Assembly: GCA_002338715.1 (NCBI GenBank)
Contig: DDIR01000043.1
Span: 1-55,735 of the forward strand
Origin: Phycisphaerales bacterium UBA1845
GTDB lineage: Bacteria; Planctomycetota; Phycisphaerae; UBA1845
DNA: 55,735 bases
Reading direction: 5' to 3'
Made by a program: the position numbers and the translations under genes. Below the pieces are notes generated by a model. That model saw only the letters and a list, made by a program, of their open reading frames with translations, was not told the DNA's origin and made no database searches. Positions 1 to 8,138 of the stretch are shown here, piece after piece; the stretch's first letter is position 1; each line of letters begins with the position of its first letter.

Positions 1-1303
1 ACTGCCGGCCGCCGAAATGCTTGTCTCGATCTACGAAGAGAATCACCTGCGCCCGCCGCTGGTGGGCAGCATCAATTTCGAGCGCGATGATTTGGTGGTG
101 ACGTTTGAAGGATTGCTCAACCGGACGCCGTTCATCAAGCAAATGCACGCGCTCCTTAGTCTATTGAAAAGAGAAGTCAAACACCCAGTTGATATCGAGT
201 TCGCCTCTGATGGGAAGGACTTGTATCTTCTGCAGTGTCGTGCCCAAGCCCCTGCGAAATCCACGCGACCGGCGCCGATTCCTCGCGATATTTCTCATCA
301 GCGACTGATATTCTCCGCCAATCGCTACGTCTCCAACGGGATCGTGCCCAACATCACCCACATCGTCTACGTCGACCCCGAGCGATATGGCCAACTTGCG
401 ACGAGAGAGGAAATGCTCGCGGTCGGCCGGGCTGTGGGCAGGCTCAATAAGCTGTTGCCAAAGCGGCAATTTGTTTTGATGGGACCCGGTAGGTGGGGGA
501 GTCGCGGTGACGTCCGACTTGGCGTGTCGGTAACGTATTCGGACATCAACAACACCGCGATGCTCGTCGAGATCGCGCGTCGAAGGGGCGATTATACGCC
601 GGACGTATCGTTCGGAACACACTTCTTCCAGGATTTGGTGGAGTCTGAGATTCGCTATCTGCCTTTGTATCCGGATGATGACGACACGGAATTCAACGAG
701 ATCTTCCTGACGCGAAGTCCGAATCTTCTTGCAGAAATCGCTCCTGAGTTTGCAGGGCTTGCAGACACCGTCAAAGTGATCGACGTGCCGCAGACAGCCG
801 ATGGAAACGTGTTGTATGTATTGATGAATTCCGAGCTCGACGAAGCCGTCGGTGTGCTTAGCGAACCGACTTCTCCAGACAATTATTCGATGGACGTTGA
901 GAAATCCTATATTACCCACGAGGGCGCCGATTGGCGTTGGCGAACGCGCATGGCCGAGAGTATCGCCGCCAAGCTCGACCCTGCGCGCTTCGGAATCAAG
1001 GGGCTCTATCTGATTGGAAGTACCAAGAACGCAACCGCCGGGCCAGCGAGCGACATTGACCTGATCGCACACTTTGACGGAACCGACGAGCAACGTCGCG
1101 ATCTGGAAAAGTGGTTCGAGGGTTGGAGTTTATCGCTGGCCGAAAGCAACTTTTTCAAAACGGGATACCGAACCGAAGGCTTGCTTGATGTCCATTTCAT
1201 CACGGACGAGGACATCGCCCGCGGTTCGAGCTACGCGATCAAGATAGGGGCGGTGACAGACGCGGCTCGCCCACTCAAATTGTTAAACTCGGAGTCAACG
1301 TAG
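1..1303 (+). CDS. PEP/pyruvate-binding domain protein with C-terminal nucleotidyltransferase-like domain (5' partial)
   Basis: The reading frame is open to the left edge (codons begin at base 2), so the true start lies outside the window. The visible N-terminal part carries the C-terminal strand of a pyruvate phosphate dikinase-type ATP-grasp domain: the segment around IEFASDGKDLYLLQCR at about residues 60-75 of the visible frame matches the usual 'DGxLYLLQ.R' end of that domain. A middle domain of unknown role follows (MGPGRWGSRGD near residue 155). Near residue 335 is a nucleotidyltransferase-like signature, LIGSTKNATAGPASDIDLIAHF, with the G-S...D-x-D metal-binding pattern of the pol-beta superfamily. 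Known PPDK-N domains use ATP to phosphorylate PEP/pyruvate-type substrates. The substrate here cannot be told from sequence. The neighbour on the right is convergent and separated by only 10 bases. The domain call is fairly firm and the function is open. Confidence 0.8.
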   Translation, partial: LPAAEMLVSIYEENHLRPPLVGSINFERDDLVVTFEGLLNRTPFIKQMHALLSLLKREVKHPVDIEFASDGKDLYLLQCRAQAPAKSTRPAPIPRDISHQRLIFSANRYVSNGIVPNITHIVYVDPERYGQLATREEMLAVGRAVGRLNKLLPKRQFVLMGPGRWGSRGDVRLGVSVTYSDINNTAMLVEIARRRGDYTPDVSFGTHFFQDLVESEIRYLPLYPDDDDTEFNEIFLTRSPNLLAEIAPEFAGLADTVKVIDVPQTADGNVLYVLMNSELDEAVGVLSEPTSPDNYSMDVEKSYITHEGADWRWRTRMAESIAAKLDPARFGIKGLYLIGSTKNATAGPASDIDLIAHFDGTDEQRRDLEKWFEGWSLSLAESNFFKTGYRTEGLLDVHFITDEDIARGSSYAIKIGAVTDAARPLKLLNSEST

Positions 1304-1313
1304 ATCGTTCAAA

Positions 1314-2189
1314 TCAGAGCAGGTCGCGCTTGGCTTCGCTGGGATTTGAAGGGTCGAACCGTACGAGCGCAAGTTCGGGCCCGTCATGGGCGGCTGAAAG
1401 GCACACCGTGTTTCCGATCCGGTCCTGCCATGCGCCGGTGAGTCGCGCCGATTCATGAATGTGGCCGTGGAGCGTCAGCAGCGGTTGTCGAGATTCGATG
1501 AAGCGACGAATCGCGATGCTTCCGACGTGAACATCGACGGGCACGTGATCGATCATTCGTCCGTCGAGTGCCGCGCGATCGAGTTTGGATTGATAAGGCG
1601 GCGCGTGAAAGAGCATGATTGCGCGGTCCATTTCGGCGTTGCCGGCAAGTTGCTCCAGATCGGCTTGAATGGTCGCGGCGCGTTCCGCACGCATGTCAAC
1701 AGTCACCGTTCGCTGCCCCTGTTCTGGCGACAGGCAACCCGGATCGACGTATCGGGAAACATCATATCGCTCCCAGTCTTTGAGCAAAAAGGGCGTGGGT
1801 GATACATACGCATAGCCGTAAACAACATACGCCCCAAATTCGACGCGCCCTCCATGCACATATTCCCAAATACCCTCTGACCCCGCATCGACAATCGCAG
1901 CCTCTTCTGACCGTGGATCGTCATTTCCCAGGATCACGAACACGCGAGGATAATCATCAGCAAGTTCCTGTCGCAGATCGCAGAGACGCTTGAACAGGTA
2001 ATCGGTAAGAAAGTCATCGATCGGTCCCTGCTCGGTTGTGATGACGCTGAATTCGGATGGAAACAGGTCTCCGCCGAGAAACACCGCATGGGGACGCTCA
2101 CAATCGATTGCGTCAAAGAGCTTCTCATAACGATCGACGCGACCATGAAGATCGGAAGCAAAAAAACAAAGAGCCGATTGAGATTCCAT
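1314..2189 (-). CDS. Calcineurin-like metallophosphoesterase
   Basis: A 291-residue protein with the ordered metal-binding motifs of the calcineurin-like phosphoesterase fold: DLHG at residues 13-16, GGDLFP near 39-44, GNDD near 88-91, FHAPPY near 194-199 and the C-terminal HGHIHES near 241-247. These residues bind two divalent metals in the family. The Asp of the usual GNHD motif is kept here as GNDD, the form seen in the YfcE/Rv0805-related and ICC-like branches. There is no signal peptide or membrane segment, so it is expected in the cytoplasm. Substrate (phosphodiester, cyclic nucleotide or phosphoprotein) cannot be assigned. It is convergent with the PEP-binding gene. A perfect 14-base palindrome lies 11 bases before its start codon. 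Confidence 0.85.
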   Translation of the reverse strand: MESQSALCFFASDLHGRVDRYEKLFDAIDCERPHAVFLGGDLFPSEFSVITTEQGPIDDFLTDYLFKRLCDLRQELADDYPRVFVILGNDDPRSEEAAIVDAGSEGIWEYVHGGRVEFGAYVVYGYAYVSPTPFLLKDWERYDVSRYVDPGCLSPEQGQRTVTVDMRAERAATIQADLEQLAGNAEMDRAIMLFHAPPYQSKLDRAALDGRMIDHVPVDVHVGSIAIRRFIESRQPLLTLHGHIHESARLTGAWQDRIGNTVCLSAAHDGPELALVRFDPSNPSEAKRDLL

Positions 2190-2199
2190 TGCGATTCAC

Positions 2200-2213
2200 C
2201 CACAAATTTGTGG
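2200..2213. promoter_or_regulatory. 14-base perfect palindrome upstream of the metallophosphoesterase
   Basis: CCACAAATTTGTGG reads the same on both strands and ends 11 bases before the ATG of the minus-strand metallophosphoesterase. Its size and place would suit a dimeric repressor operator overlapping the leader. No second copy was noticed, so the assignment is inference only. Confidence 0.25.
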
Positions 2214-2437
2214 TCATTGGGTGTTGAGCAAAGTGACGATTATATGGCATCTTTCAAATTCGAGCTTTCATCATATCGGATCGAAGGCGGTTCGTCATGA
2301 TCAGTTGCCGGGCCAACAAGGCTCGCCACTCAAACCCATTTTCCGATCCTGTCAATCGAGTTCGCGTGTGGTCGATTCGCCAGATAGACCCGTTGGACCT
2401 CGATCAATAACCTGTTAGGTCCAATCGCGTAAGACCT

Positions 2438-2632
2438 AAAAAACTCGCGGTTCAGCGCGTTCGGAAAATCAATCCGGTATCGAACGCGGGGCGACGCACC
2501 GTCCGCGCTGCGCGACAGATAATCCAGCGCACGAAAGCCGCACCCTTCCGCGAACCCAAAACGCTCGCAGACTTCGACTTTACCTTCAACGCATCCGTGA
2601 AGAAGAAATGAATCTTCGATCTGGCGACGTGA
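2438..2632 (+). pseudogene. istB: Remnant of IS21-family helper ATPase (istB)
   Basis: In the frame beginning at 2438 the translation contains KTLADFDFTFNASVKKK followed by a stop (2609-2611), then IFDLAT and another stop (2630-2632). This matches the N-terminal part of IstB, the IS21 transposition helper, whose usual text is close to 'KTLEDFDFSFNPSIKKKQI.DLAT..FI'. Two in-frame stops fall where Q and C are expected, and the Walker A region that should follow is absent. It is therefore a short decayed piece, not a working gene. No istA partner or terminal repeats were recognised nearby. It ends exactly where the S74-domain reading frame becomes recognisable, suggesting that the insertion or its excision removed the 5' part of that gene. 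The call rests on one motif block. Confidence 0.55.
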
Positions 2633-3029
2633 CGATCACTGGTGAAATCAGCGTGAACTCCGACGCGCGTCTCAAAAAGGGCATCGCCAGTATCGACGAC
2701 GCCCGCGCACTGATTATCCGACTCGATGGAAGAACCTATCACTGGAAGGATAGAACTGGTCGCGATGACAATCGACACGTCGGTCTGATCGCGCAAGAAG
2801 TGGAATCCGTCCTGCCCGATCTGGTCAGCGAATCAGCCGCCGGCATCAAGTCGGTGAACTACCAGGGGTTGGTGCCCGTTCTGATCAATGCCGTGAAAGA
2901 GCAGGACCAGACCATTCAAATCAAAGTCAGGACGATCAAATCGACGCACTCTGTGCCGCGAACAACGAACTTGCGAACCGGCTGGCCCGCATCGAGTCCA
3001 TGCCGAACGCAAACGGAGGTGCAAAGTGA
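2608..3029 (+). pseudogene. S74 (intramolecular chaperone of endosialidase) domain gene, 5' truncated and frameshifted
   Basis: The frame opened by ATG 2608 encodes SDARLKKGI near residue 19, GLIAQEVESVLPDLV near 72-86 and VNYQGLVPVLINAVKEQ near 96-112. This is the hallmark order of the peptidase S74/endosialidase chaperone domain, which trims itself from the C-terminus of tail-fibre-like or surface proteins. After base 2919 the frame derails. Adding one A in the CAAA run near 2919-2922 restores a coiled-coil-like tail (DDQIDALCAANNELANRL) that ends at TGA 3027-3029. That restored stop overlaps the GTG start of the next gene by four bases (GTGA), which argues that the shifted frame is the ancestral one. 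The N-terminal region expected before S74 is missing and an istB remnant lies there. It could be a true pseudogene, or a one-base sequencing/assembly error in an already truncated gene. Confidence 0.6.
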
Positions 3030-3448
3030 AGACCCGAACGAAGTCGACGGTTCTCGCAGTGGCTGGCTTGCTGGTTTCTGGAGCGTTCGTCTCTGCCGGC
3101 GAATTGGACCTGCGTTGGCGCACGGTTGACAGCGGTGGCGGATACAGCGCCGGTGGCGAATTCGAAATCGAAGGCACAGCCGGACAGCCCGATGCAGGTG
3201 CGATGACCGGCGGAAGCTTTGCGCTTGCAGGTGGGTTCTGGTCCGCCGCGACGCAAAATGTGGCGATCCCCGGAGATTGCGATGGCGACGGTGAAGTGGA
3301 CCTGGATGACCATGCCGACGTCATTGCATGCCTTTCAGGTCCGAGCGCGGGCGTGAATGCCGGTTGCGCCTGTTTCGACTTTGATCTGGAAGGTGACACC
3401 GACCTGCGCGACTTCGCCAATTTGCAAATGGTGTTCACTGGGAACTGA
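3026..3448 (+). CDS. Small secreted protein with C-terminal dockerin-like calcium loops
   Basis: A 140-residue protein with a GTG start that overlaps the restored stop of the S74-domain frame by four bases. The first 24 residues form a signal peptide (KSTVLAVAGLLVSGAFVSAG), so it is exported. The central part (residues 28-75) is Gly-rich and ends in LAGGFWSAAT, a segment typical of short planctomycete surface proteins. The C-terminus holds two calcium-loop segments, DCDGDGEVDLDD near 86-97 and DFDLEGDTDLRDF near 117-129, each followed by a short helix, as in type I dockerins. Known dockerins bind cohesins, but in planctomycetes the partner is usually unknown. The pairing with the S74 gene suggests co-expression. 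Confidence 0.75.
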   Translation: MKTRTKSTVLAVAGLLVSGAFVSAGELDLRWRTVDSGGGYSAGGEFEIEGTAGQPDAGAMTGGSFALAGGFWSAATQNVAIPGDCDGDGEVDLDDHADVIACLSGPSAGVNAGCACFDFDLEGDTDLRDFANLQMVFTGN

Positions 3449-3700
3449 CCCGTCGCACGAAAGATGAGCGCTTGACGCCGTTGTCTCTTGATCGATCAAG
3501 CCGCTTGAGGGTCGCTATCTTGCAGTCTGTCAATGTTTGATTGCAACATGGGGGGGGCAGATCGCCGCGCGAGCATTTGGAATTGCCACCGAGAATCCCG
3601 AAGAATGACTACCGGGAGCATTAACACGCGATTTATCTTAGCCACGCTCGCGCAAAAGAGTGCAGCAGCTATTCTTGAGCGATCGGGGACCGCACGACAG

Positions 3701-4657
3701 TCAGCTAGTCGTTATCGACTTGTTCGCTCCGCCGATAGCGTGCAGTCTATCGGCGAACGAGATGATCATGTCGTGATGGCACAGCTTCTCATGCCATGTC
3801 TTAGGAATCGCGTCAATGCCGTAATACGCACCGGCCAGTTGTCCGAATACTGCGCCGGTCGTGTCGGCATCGTCACCGAGATTAACCGCCTTCAAGCAAC
3901 CCTCTTCAAAACTGGTGCTGCTCCGAAATGCCCACAAAGCCGCTTCCAGTGATTGAACAACATAGCCCGTCCCGCGAATCTCCGGTGGTTCGCGATCCCA
4001 GAACGAACCGTTGGCGATCGTCTGGATTTCTTCGCAAAGCGGGTCGTCACTCCACGACGTGTCGAGAGCGACGAAAGACGGTGAAAGCAGAATCTCCTTG
4101 GCGAGACCGGACAAAGCAGCACTTATCAGAAGCGCAAAATATCGGCAAGCATCGACAGCGGCAGTCGCGCCATGTGTTGTACGTGAACTTGCCGCAGCCA
4201 ATTCACATGCGTGGGCCGGCGTATCTGCAAACATCGGTATTGGGGCGAGCCGCATGATTGAACCGTTGCCCGCAGATCGCACGTCGGTCGGGCCGGAATA
4301 CGGATCGCCTGATCGTTCAAAGGCAGCCAACGCTTTGCTGGTTGTGCCACCAATGTCGAAACATTCTCCGGTGCTGCTCATGTGGCCCTTTCGCCACCAA
4401 CGCACGTATCGATTCATCTGGTCTGCGGGATCGAACTTCTTGCACTCGATAAGGCTTTCGGCGAGACACAGCGCCATCGATGTGTCGTCGGTCCATTGCC
4501 CGGGTTTGAGGTAGAAGGGGCCACCGCCAACCATGTCGATGATGGGTTTGAATGTGCCGGGCGGCATGAATTCCAGCGTCGTGCCAAGGGCGTCGCCAGC
4601 GGCGAGACCCAGAAGGCACCCGCGATATCGTTCCAGACTTGTGACCTGATGGGACAC
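3701..4657 (-). CDS. ADP-ribosylglycohydrolase family protein (DraG/ARH type)
   Basis: A 318-residue protein starting at GTG 4657, chosen because AAGGAG lies seven bases before it and the family's conserved text (LERYRGCLLGLAAGDALG) begins a few residues later. The metal-binding motifs are visible: GQWTDDTSMAL near residues 57-67 and NLGDDADTTGAVFGQLAGA near 255-273. Their Asp/Thr residues hold the two Mg ions that hydrolyse ADP-ribose bonds in DraG/ARH enzymes. It is expected to be cytoplasmic and to remove ADP-ribose from a protein, nucleic acid or small molecule; the substrate is not evident. It is the third gene of a minus-strand cluster, 23 bases after the zinc-ribbon membrane protein, which follows an exonuclease-WYL fusion. 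No ADP-ribosyltransferase was seen nearby. Confidence 0.88.
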   Translation of the reverse strand: MSHQVTSLERYRGCLLGLAAGDALGTTLEFMPPGTFKPIIDMVGGGPFYLKPGQWTDDTSMALCLAESLIECKKFDPADQMNRYVRWWRKGHMSSTGECFDIGGTTSKALAAFERSGDPYSGPTDVRSAGNGSIMRLAPIPMFADTPAHACELAAASSRTTHGATAAVDACRYFALLISAALSGLAKEILLSPSFVALDTSWSDDPLCEEIQTIANGSFWDREPPEIRGTGYVVQSLEAALWAFRSSTSFEEGCLKAVNLGDDADTTGAVFGQLAGAYYGIDAIPKTWHEKLCHHDMIISFADRLHAIGGANKSITTS

Positions 4658-4680
4658 AGCAGTTCTCCTTGAGCTGGGGA

Positions 4681-5025
4681 TTATTTGTTTCGAAAGACGA
4701 AACGAATAAATCCTGACAGGAATGCCCCAGCCACGGCCAAGAGTCCCCACCAGAAAAAGCTTGGGGACTGTTTGGATAAATTGTCTGATGGCACGTCAAC
4801 AGTGCGATTGTGCGCATGGTTGACGTTTACCAAGGTGGCGTTACCGACCGACTTGAGCCAGCGCCTTCCCGTCAAAGGGCTATAGAGGTGCCGTCCCTTC
4901 TTCAACTCGAAAATATTGGTGCATACGGCGCAGTCTCCCAGTAGCGCCCCCCAGGGAGGGCGCCCACACAAACGACAATAGTTATTCTGCTGCCGTTCCT
5001 GGGGGGATTCCAGCATGGCTTCCAT
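4681..5025 (-). CDS. Zinc-ribbon protein with one C-terminal membrane segment
   Basis: A 114-residue protein not assigned to a known family. Near residues 17-35 it has C-x2-C...C-x2-C (CRLCGRPPWGALLGDCAVC), the spacing of a short zinc ribbon. A middle region of about 50 residues is polar. Residues about 90-111 form a single hydrophobic helix with a Trp/Phe start (FFWWGLLAVAGAFLSGF) followed by a basic tail. It would sit in the inner membrane with the zinc ribbon most likely in the cytoplasm. AGGAG lies ten bases before the ATG. It sits 21 bases after the exonuclease-WYL gene and 23 before the ADP-ribosylglycohydrolase, so the three probably share a transcript. It might recruit or anchor one of its partners at the membrane; that is inference. 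Confidence 0.65.
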   Translation of the reverse strand: MEAMLESPQERQQNNYCRLCGRPPWGALLGDCAVCTNIFELKKGRHLYSPLTGRRWLKSVGNATLVNVNHAHNRTVDVPSDNLSKQSPSFFWWGLLAVAGAFLSGFIRFVFRNK

Positions 5026-5046
5026 GTGATGGGTCTCCTCTGCGTT

Positions 5047-5859
5047 TCATGCGGCGGCTGGATCTGCAATCTCGACGATGCGGTCGAGGCGAAACGTTCT
5101 CATTTCTGCCGATTTTGTACAAAAGGCTTTGACGTAAACGTGACGGCCCGCGCTGAAGCACGTGAGCGGTCGAATCATGCGAAACGAAGATCGACCATCG
5201 CCATTCTCGTAGCGAATCGAAATCAACTGTCCGCTGGTAACGGCATCGTACAGCGGTCCCGGCAACGTCGTTTGGGGATGCGTGGGCCACTGCGGCTGGT
5301 AACGGTGCATGGATTGCAGGTCCGCTACGATTAAGCCCGCTTCACCCAACTCGCCAACCAACATTTTGAAGACCTCTCGCGTGGCGACAGCATCGTCCAG
5401 CGCCCGATGCTTCGCGGGATGCATGATGCCCAACTCCGATGTGATCGTATCGAGCTTGTAATCGGGCAACTCCCAAGTCGCGGCGGCCAGCTGGCACGTA
5501 TCGAGACAACCGGCTGGCTCCACACGAAATCCGGCGATCGCGAATTCCATCGAGAGAAAGCCAATGTCAAACCGGATGTTGTGACCCACAAGCCAAGCGT
5601 TACCAAACAGTCCGCCAACGGTTTGGGCAACCGCTTCAAAGCGGGGAGCATTGGCAACATCGGCATCTGTGATCCCATGGACGCTTCGAGCATCCCCTGG
5701 AATGGGCCGATCGGGGTTGATGAATTGGGACGCCTGGCGGGGCCTTTGGCCCGGTTCGCAGACGACCAGTCCCATTTCGACGATCCGATCTCCCATCGCA
5801 GGGGAGAGTCCGGTTGTTTCAACATCAACAAATACCAACTTGGCGTCTTTCAGTTGCAT
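5047..5859 (-). CDS. DEDDh 3'-5' exonuclease (DnaQ/PolC-epsilon type) fused to a WYL-like domain
   Basis: A 270-residue protein if started at ATG 5859, just before the conserved core; an in-frame ATG at 5946 would add 29 residues of no recognisable family text. Neither start has a strong ribosome site. Residues 8-165 are a DnaQ-type exonuclease: FVDVETTGL (Exo I, D and E), GHNIRFDIGFL (Exo II) and HRALDDAVATREVF (Exo III His and Asp). Residues about 200-268 resemble a WYL domain: ISIRYENGDG...RMIRPL...HVYVKAFC...RTFRLDRIVEI, as found in transcription regulators that bind ligands or nucleic acid. Exonuclease plus WYL is an unusual pairing. The adjacent gene across the divergent promoter region is itself a WYL regulator, and the downstream genes encode a zinc-ribbon membrane protein and an ADP-ribosylglycohydrolase. 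It may process damaged or foreign nucleic acid under ligand control; this is inference. Confidence 0.8.
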   Translation of the reverse strand: MQLKDAKLVFVDVETTGLSPAMGDRIVEMGLVVCEPGQRPRQASQFINPDRPIPGDARSVHGITDADVANAPRFEAVAQTVGGLFGNAWLVGHNIRFDIGFLSMEFAIAGFRVEPAGCLDTCQLAAATWELPDYKLDTITSELGIMHPAKHRALDDAVATREVFKMLVGELGEAGLIVADLQSMHRYQPQWPTHPQTTLPGPLYDAVTSGQLISIRYENGDGRSSFRMIRPLTCFSAGRHVYVKAFCTKSAEMRTFRLDRIVEIADPAAA

Positions 5860-5958
5860 CAGCGCGCTCACATCACACGAATTCACATGGTTTCGCCATA
5901 CAGCATAAGGCCGCGGTATGACAGGATGGGTCGGACCAGTCCACATGGTGCAAATATC

Positions 5959-5968
5959 TTGCTAGAAT
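5959..5968 (+). promoter_or_regulatory. Candidate extended -10 element for the WYL regulator
   Basis: TTGCTAGAAT lies 41 bases before ATG 6010 and has the TGnTAnnnT form of an extended -10. The hexamer at 5940-5945 (TCCACA) matches four of six -35 bases at a 17-base spacing. The identical ten-mer occurs before the starts at 26442 and 40924. No transcript data are available. Confidence 0.35.
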
Positions 5969-6009
5969 CTGGCCCTCGATTGTTTCTCTACCCATGGAAA
6001 ACTTCCATC

Positions 6010-7035
6010 ATGGCTCGTGGCGAACTCATTCTTCGGCAGTGGAACTTGCTCAAAATGCTGCAAACGCGCGGTGAGGGTATTGCTCTGCGCGACATTGCCG
6101 TCGAACTGGACGTCAGCGAACGTACCGTGCAGCGTGATTTCGAAGTGTTGCAGGAGTTGGGGTTCCCGATCGATTTCGAGGAGGATGAATACGGCAAGCG
6201 TTTCTGGCGATTGCCGGCGGACTTTTTCCGCAGTGGTCCGCTCGTACTCGGGATCACCGAGTCTGTTTCGCTGCACCTGGCTGAGAGAATGCTTGATCCA
6301 CTTGGAGGCACGATTTTCGCCGAGGGATTGCAATCGGTCTTGGACAAGATTCGAAGCCTCGTTCCCGCCAAAGCGCTCGATTATTTTGCGGATCTGGACA
6401 GCACCGTGCACGTGCGACGCATGGGCAAAGTCGATTACTCCAGACATGCTGACACGATCCGGCTTGTGTTGGACGCAGCCCGCAAAGAGTTGACTGTCGA
6501 GATCACCTATCGATCGCTTTGGCGCAAGGAAGCCTACGAAACACGATTCGATCCGTATGGATTGGTATTGTTTGATGGCGATCTCTTCATTCTGGGGCGG
6601 TCGCATCGGGCGGATGGAATGCGTATCTTAAAGATCGCCCGCATCGCATCCGTCATCCCAACGGCAGAGGCATTCGAGAAACCGGCGGATTTTGTGTTGG
6701 CCGATCACTTCCGAGCCAGTTTTGGAATCGTGCACACCGGTGATGAACCGGTCGAGGTCGTGGCCAAGTTCACGGGTTCAACGGCGGTCCTGGTCAGTGA
6801 ACGTGAGTGGCACGAGAGTCAGCAACTGGCTTGGTTGGATGCCGAAGCCACGCTCTTCGACGAGGTGCCCGACGAACCGGATGCGGTACTGGCGACGTTT
6901 CAGTTGGGCAACACGGTCGAGTTCAAACGCTGGATCAAGGGGCTTGGTGCAGAGGCGGAAGTGGTTCGTCCCGATTGGCTCCGCCGAGAAGTCCGAGACG
7001 AGCTACTGAAAGCCGTCCGCCGTCACGAAGATTGA
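6010..7035 (+). CDS. WYL-domain transcriptional regulator (HTH-WYL-WCX)
   Basis: A 341-residue protein. ATG 6010 is chosen because the helix-turn-helix begins at once (LLKMLQTRGEGIALRDIAVELDVSERTVQRDFEVL, residues about 13-48), although the frame is open much further upstream across the opposite-strand exonuclease gene. Residues about 145-225 form the WYL domain (TVEITYRS...FDPYGLVLFDGDLFILGRSH), where the usual W-Y-L triad is relaxed. Residues about 250-335 match the C-terminal WCX extension. Proteins of this layout (PafBC, DriD, BrxR/CapW relatives) sense DNA damage products, nucleotides or other ligands and control DNA repair or defence genes. The gene is divergent from the exonuclease-WYL operon and probably controls the shared intergenic region. 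Ligand and targets are unknown. Confidence 0.88.
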   Translation: MARGELILRQWNLLKMLQTRGEGIALRDIAVELDVSERTVQRDFEVLQELGFPIDFEEDEYGKRFWRLPADFFRSGPLVLGITESVSLHLAERMLDPLGGTIFAEGLQSVLDKIRSLVPAKALDYFADLDSTVHVRRMGKVDYSRHADTIRLVLDAARKELTVEITYRSLWRKEAYETRFDPYGLVLFDGDLFILGRSHRADGMRILKIARIASVIPTAEAFEKPADFVLADHFRASFGIVHTGDEPVEVVAKFTGSTAVLVSEREWHESQQLAWLDAEATLFDEVPDEPDAVLATFQLGNTVEFKRWIKGLGAEAEVVRPDWLRREVRDELLKAVRRHED

Positions 7036-7310
7036 CCACTGCCCGACACCGCCACACCTGCAACCCTAACAAACCCACCAAATTCAAAAAACTTTCGTTG
7101 AATCAAGCCGTTCTGCAAGTGGCAATTCTCGCTCAACCGGTGATTTACGGAACCCCCGACACGATCTGTCGGACCCCGTGCATGTTAGGTACGACCTGAC
7201 GTGACAGTCTTCTCCGTCAGATTTCTTGCGTAGCAACGTGCAGGTTGGGGATGGGTGGCATCACCGCCACTTTCGTGTTCAGTTTGAAGAAGCAATGCCT
7301 GGAGGTGACG

Positions 7311-7955
7311 ATGTCTGCAGATGGTTCCCGAGTGTTTGTTGTCGACGAAGATGCAACGGCGCGAGATTCGCTCGTTCGCCTGTTGGAGTCAGCCGGATTC
7401 AAGACTGAATCATACGCCCATGTTTGCGGGTTTCTTAAATGTGCCAAGATGTCGGGTGGTGCGTGTGCGTTGATTGCACTGCGCGTGCCGGAATGCAATG
7501 GTCATGGAATGCTAAACCAAATCATCGAACAGTCGCCGCAATTGCCGGTGATCGTGGTGAGCGAACATGGTGACGTGCGCACTGCCGTCAAGGCGATTAA
7601 GAGTGGTGCCTGGGATTTCATTGAAAAACCGATCGATAAAAATGCGGTTCTCGAGAGCGTACGCAGTGCGATCACCGATTCCGCGGGTGGTCGTCGCCGC
7701 GTGCGTGCGCTTGAAGAATTCAAGGGGGCGATCAAGACGCTAACTCGGCGAGAATTGGAGGTCTATGAACTGGTCATCGCCGGAAAAACGAGTCTGGAAA
7801 TTGCAAAACGGCTTTATATTTCAACTCGGACCGTCTCAGCCCATCGCGCCAGCATCAAGGCAAAGACCGGCATCGCGAGCGCGGCTCAGCTCATTCGACT
7901 TGGCCTCCAGACACGGGACAGCGCTTTGAACCAACACGATCTCCGCGTGCCTTAG
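7311..7955 (+). CDS. FixJ/NarL-type response regulator lacking the phospho-acceptor Asp
   Basis: A 214-residue protein started at ATG 7311 because GGAGGTGA ends just before it; an earlier in-frame ATG (7245) has no such support and adds non-conserved residues. Residues 7-120 are a receiver domain with the acidic cluster (VDED, 11-14), the Ser/Thr position (VVSEHGD) and the conserved Lys (IEKPID). At position 56, where its paralog at 8139-8750 has Asp in LFDVRMP, this protein has Ala (LIALRVP). The C-terminal LuxR-type HTH (LTRRELEVYELVIAGKTSLEIAKRL) is intact. Such pseudo-receivers are usually controlled by dimerisation or ligand rather than phosphorylation. It is convergent with the kinase/regulator operon, so it may compete with or modulate the phosphorylatable paralog. 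Confidence 0.88.
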   Translation: MSADGSRVFVVDEDATARDSLVRLLESAGFKTESYAHVCGFLKCAKMSGGACALIALRVPECNGHGMLNQIIEQSPQLPVIVVSEHGDVRTAVKAIKSGAWDFIEKPIDKNAVLESVRSAITDSAGGRRRVRALEEFKGAIKTLTRRELEVYELVIAGKTSLEIAKRLYISTRTVSAHRASIKAKTGIASAAQLIRLGLQTRDSALNQHDLRVP

Positions 7956-8138
7956 AAGGAATCTGGCGCGGCGGAATGGATGGTTTCAGACAGGCTCGGA
8001 ACTTGTCGCGAAAGCGACATCTTGGAATCAAGTACACGTCGATCGTGTATCGACACAATGGCTGTCGACGCGGGCGCAGTAGTTTTTGGACAGGAATGAT
8101 TGCCCGGTTGGGCGATTGGATTGCGGTAGTATCGACGG

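Noticed and set aside
3487..3500. CTTGATCGATCAAG palindrome
   Set aside because: It lies about 40 bases after the stop of the small dockerin gene and is not close to a start; no second copy was seen, so a chance palindrome is likely.
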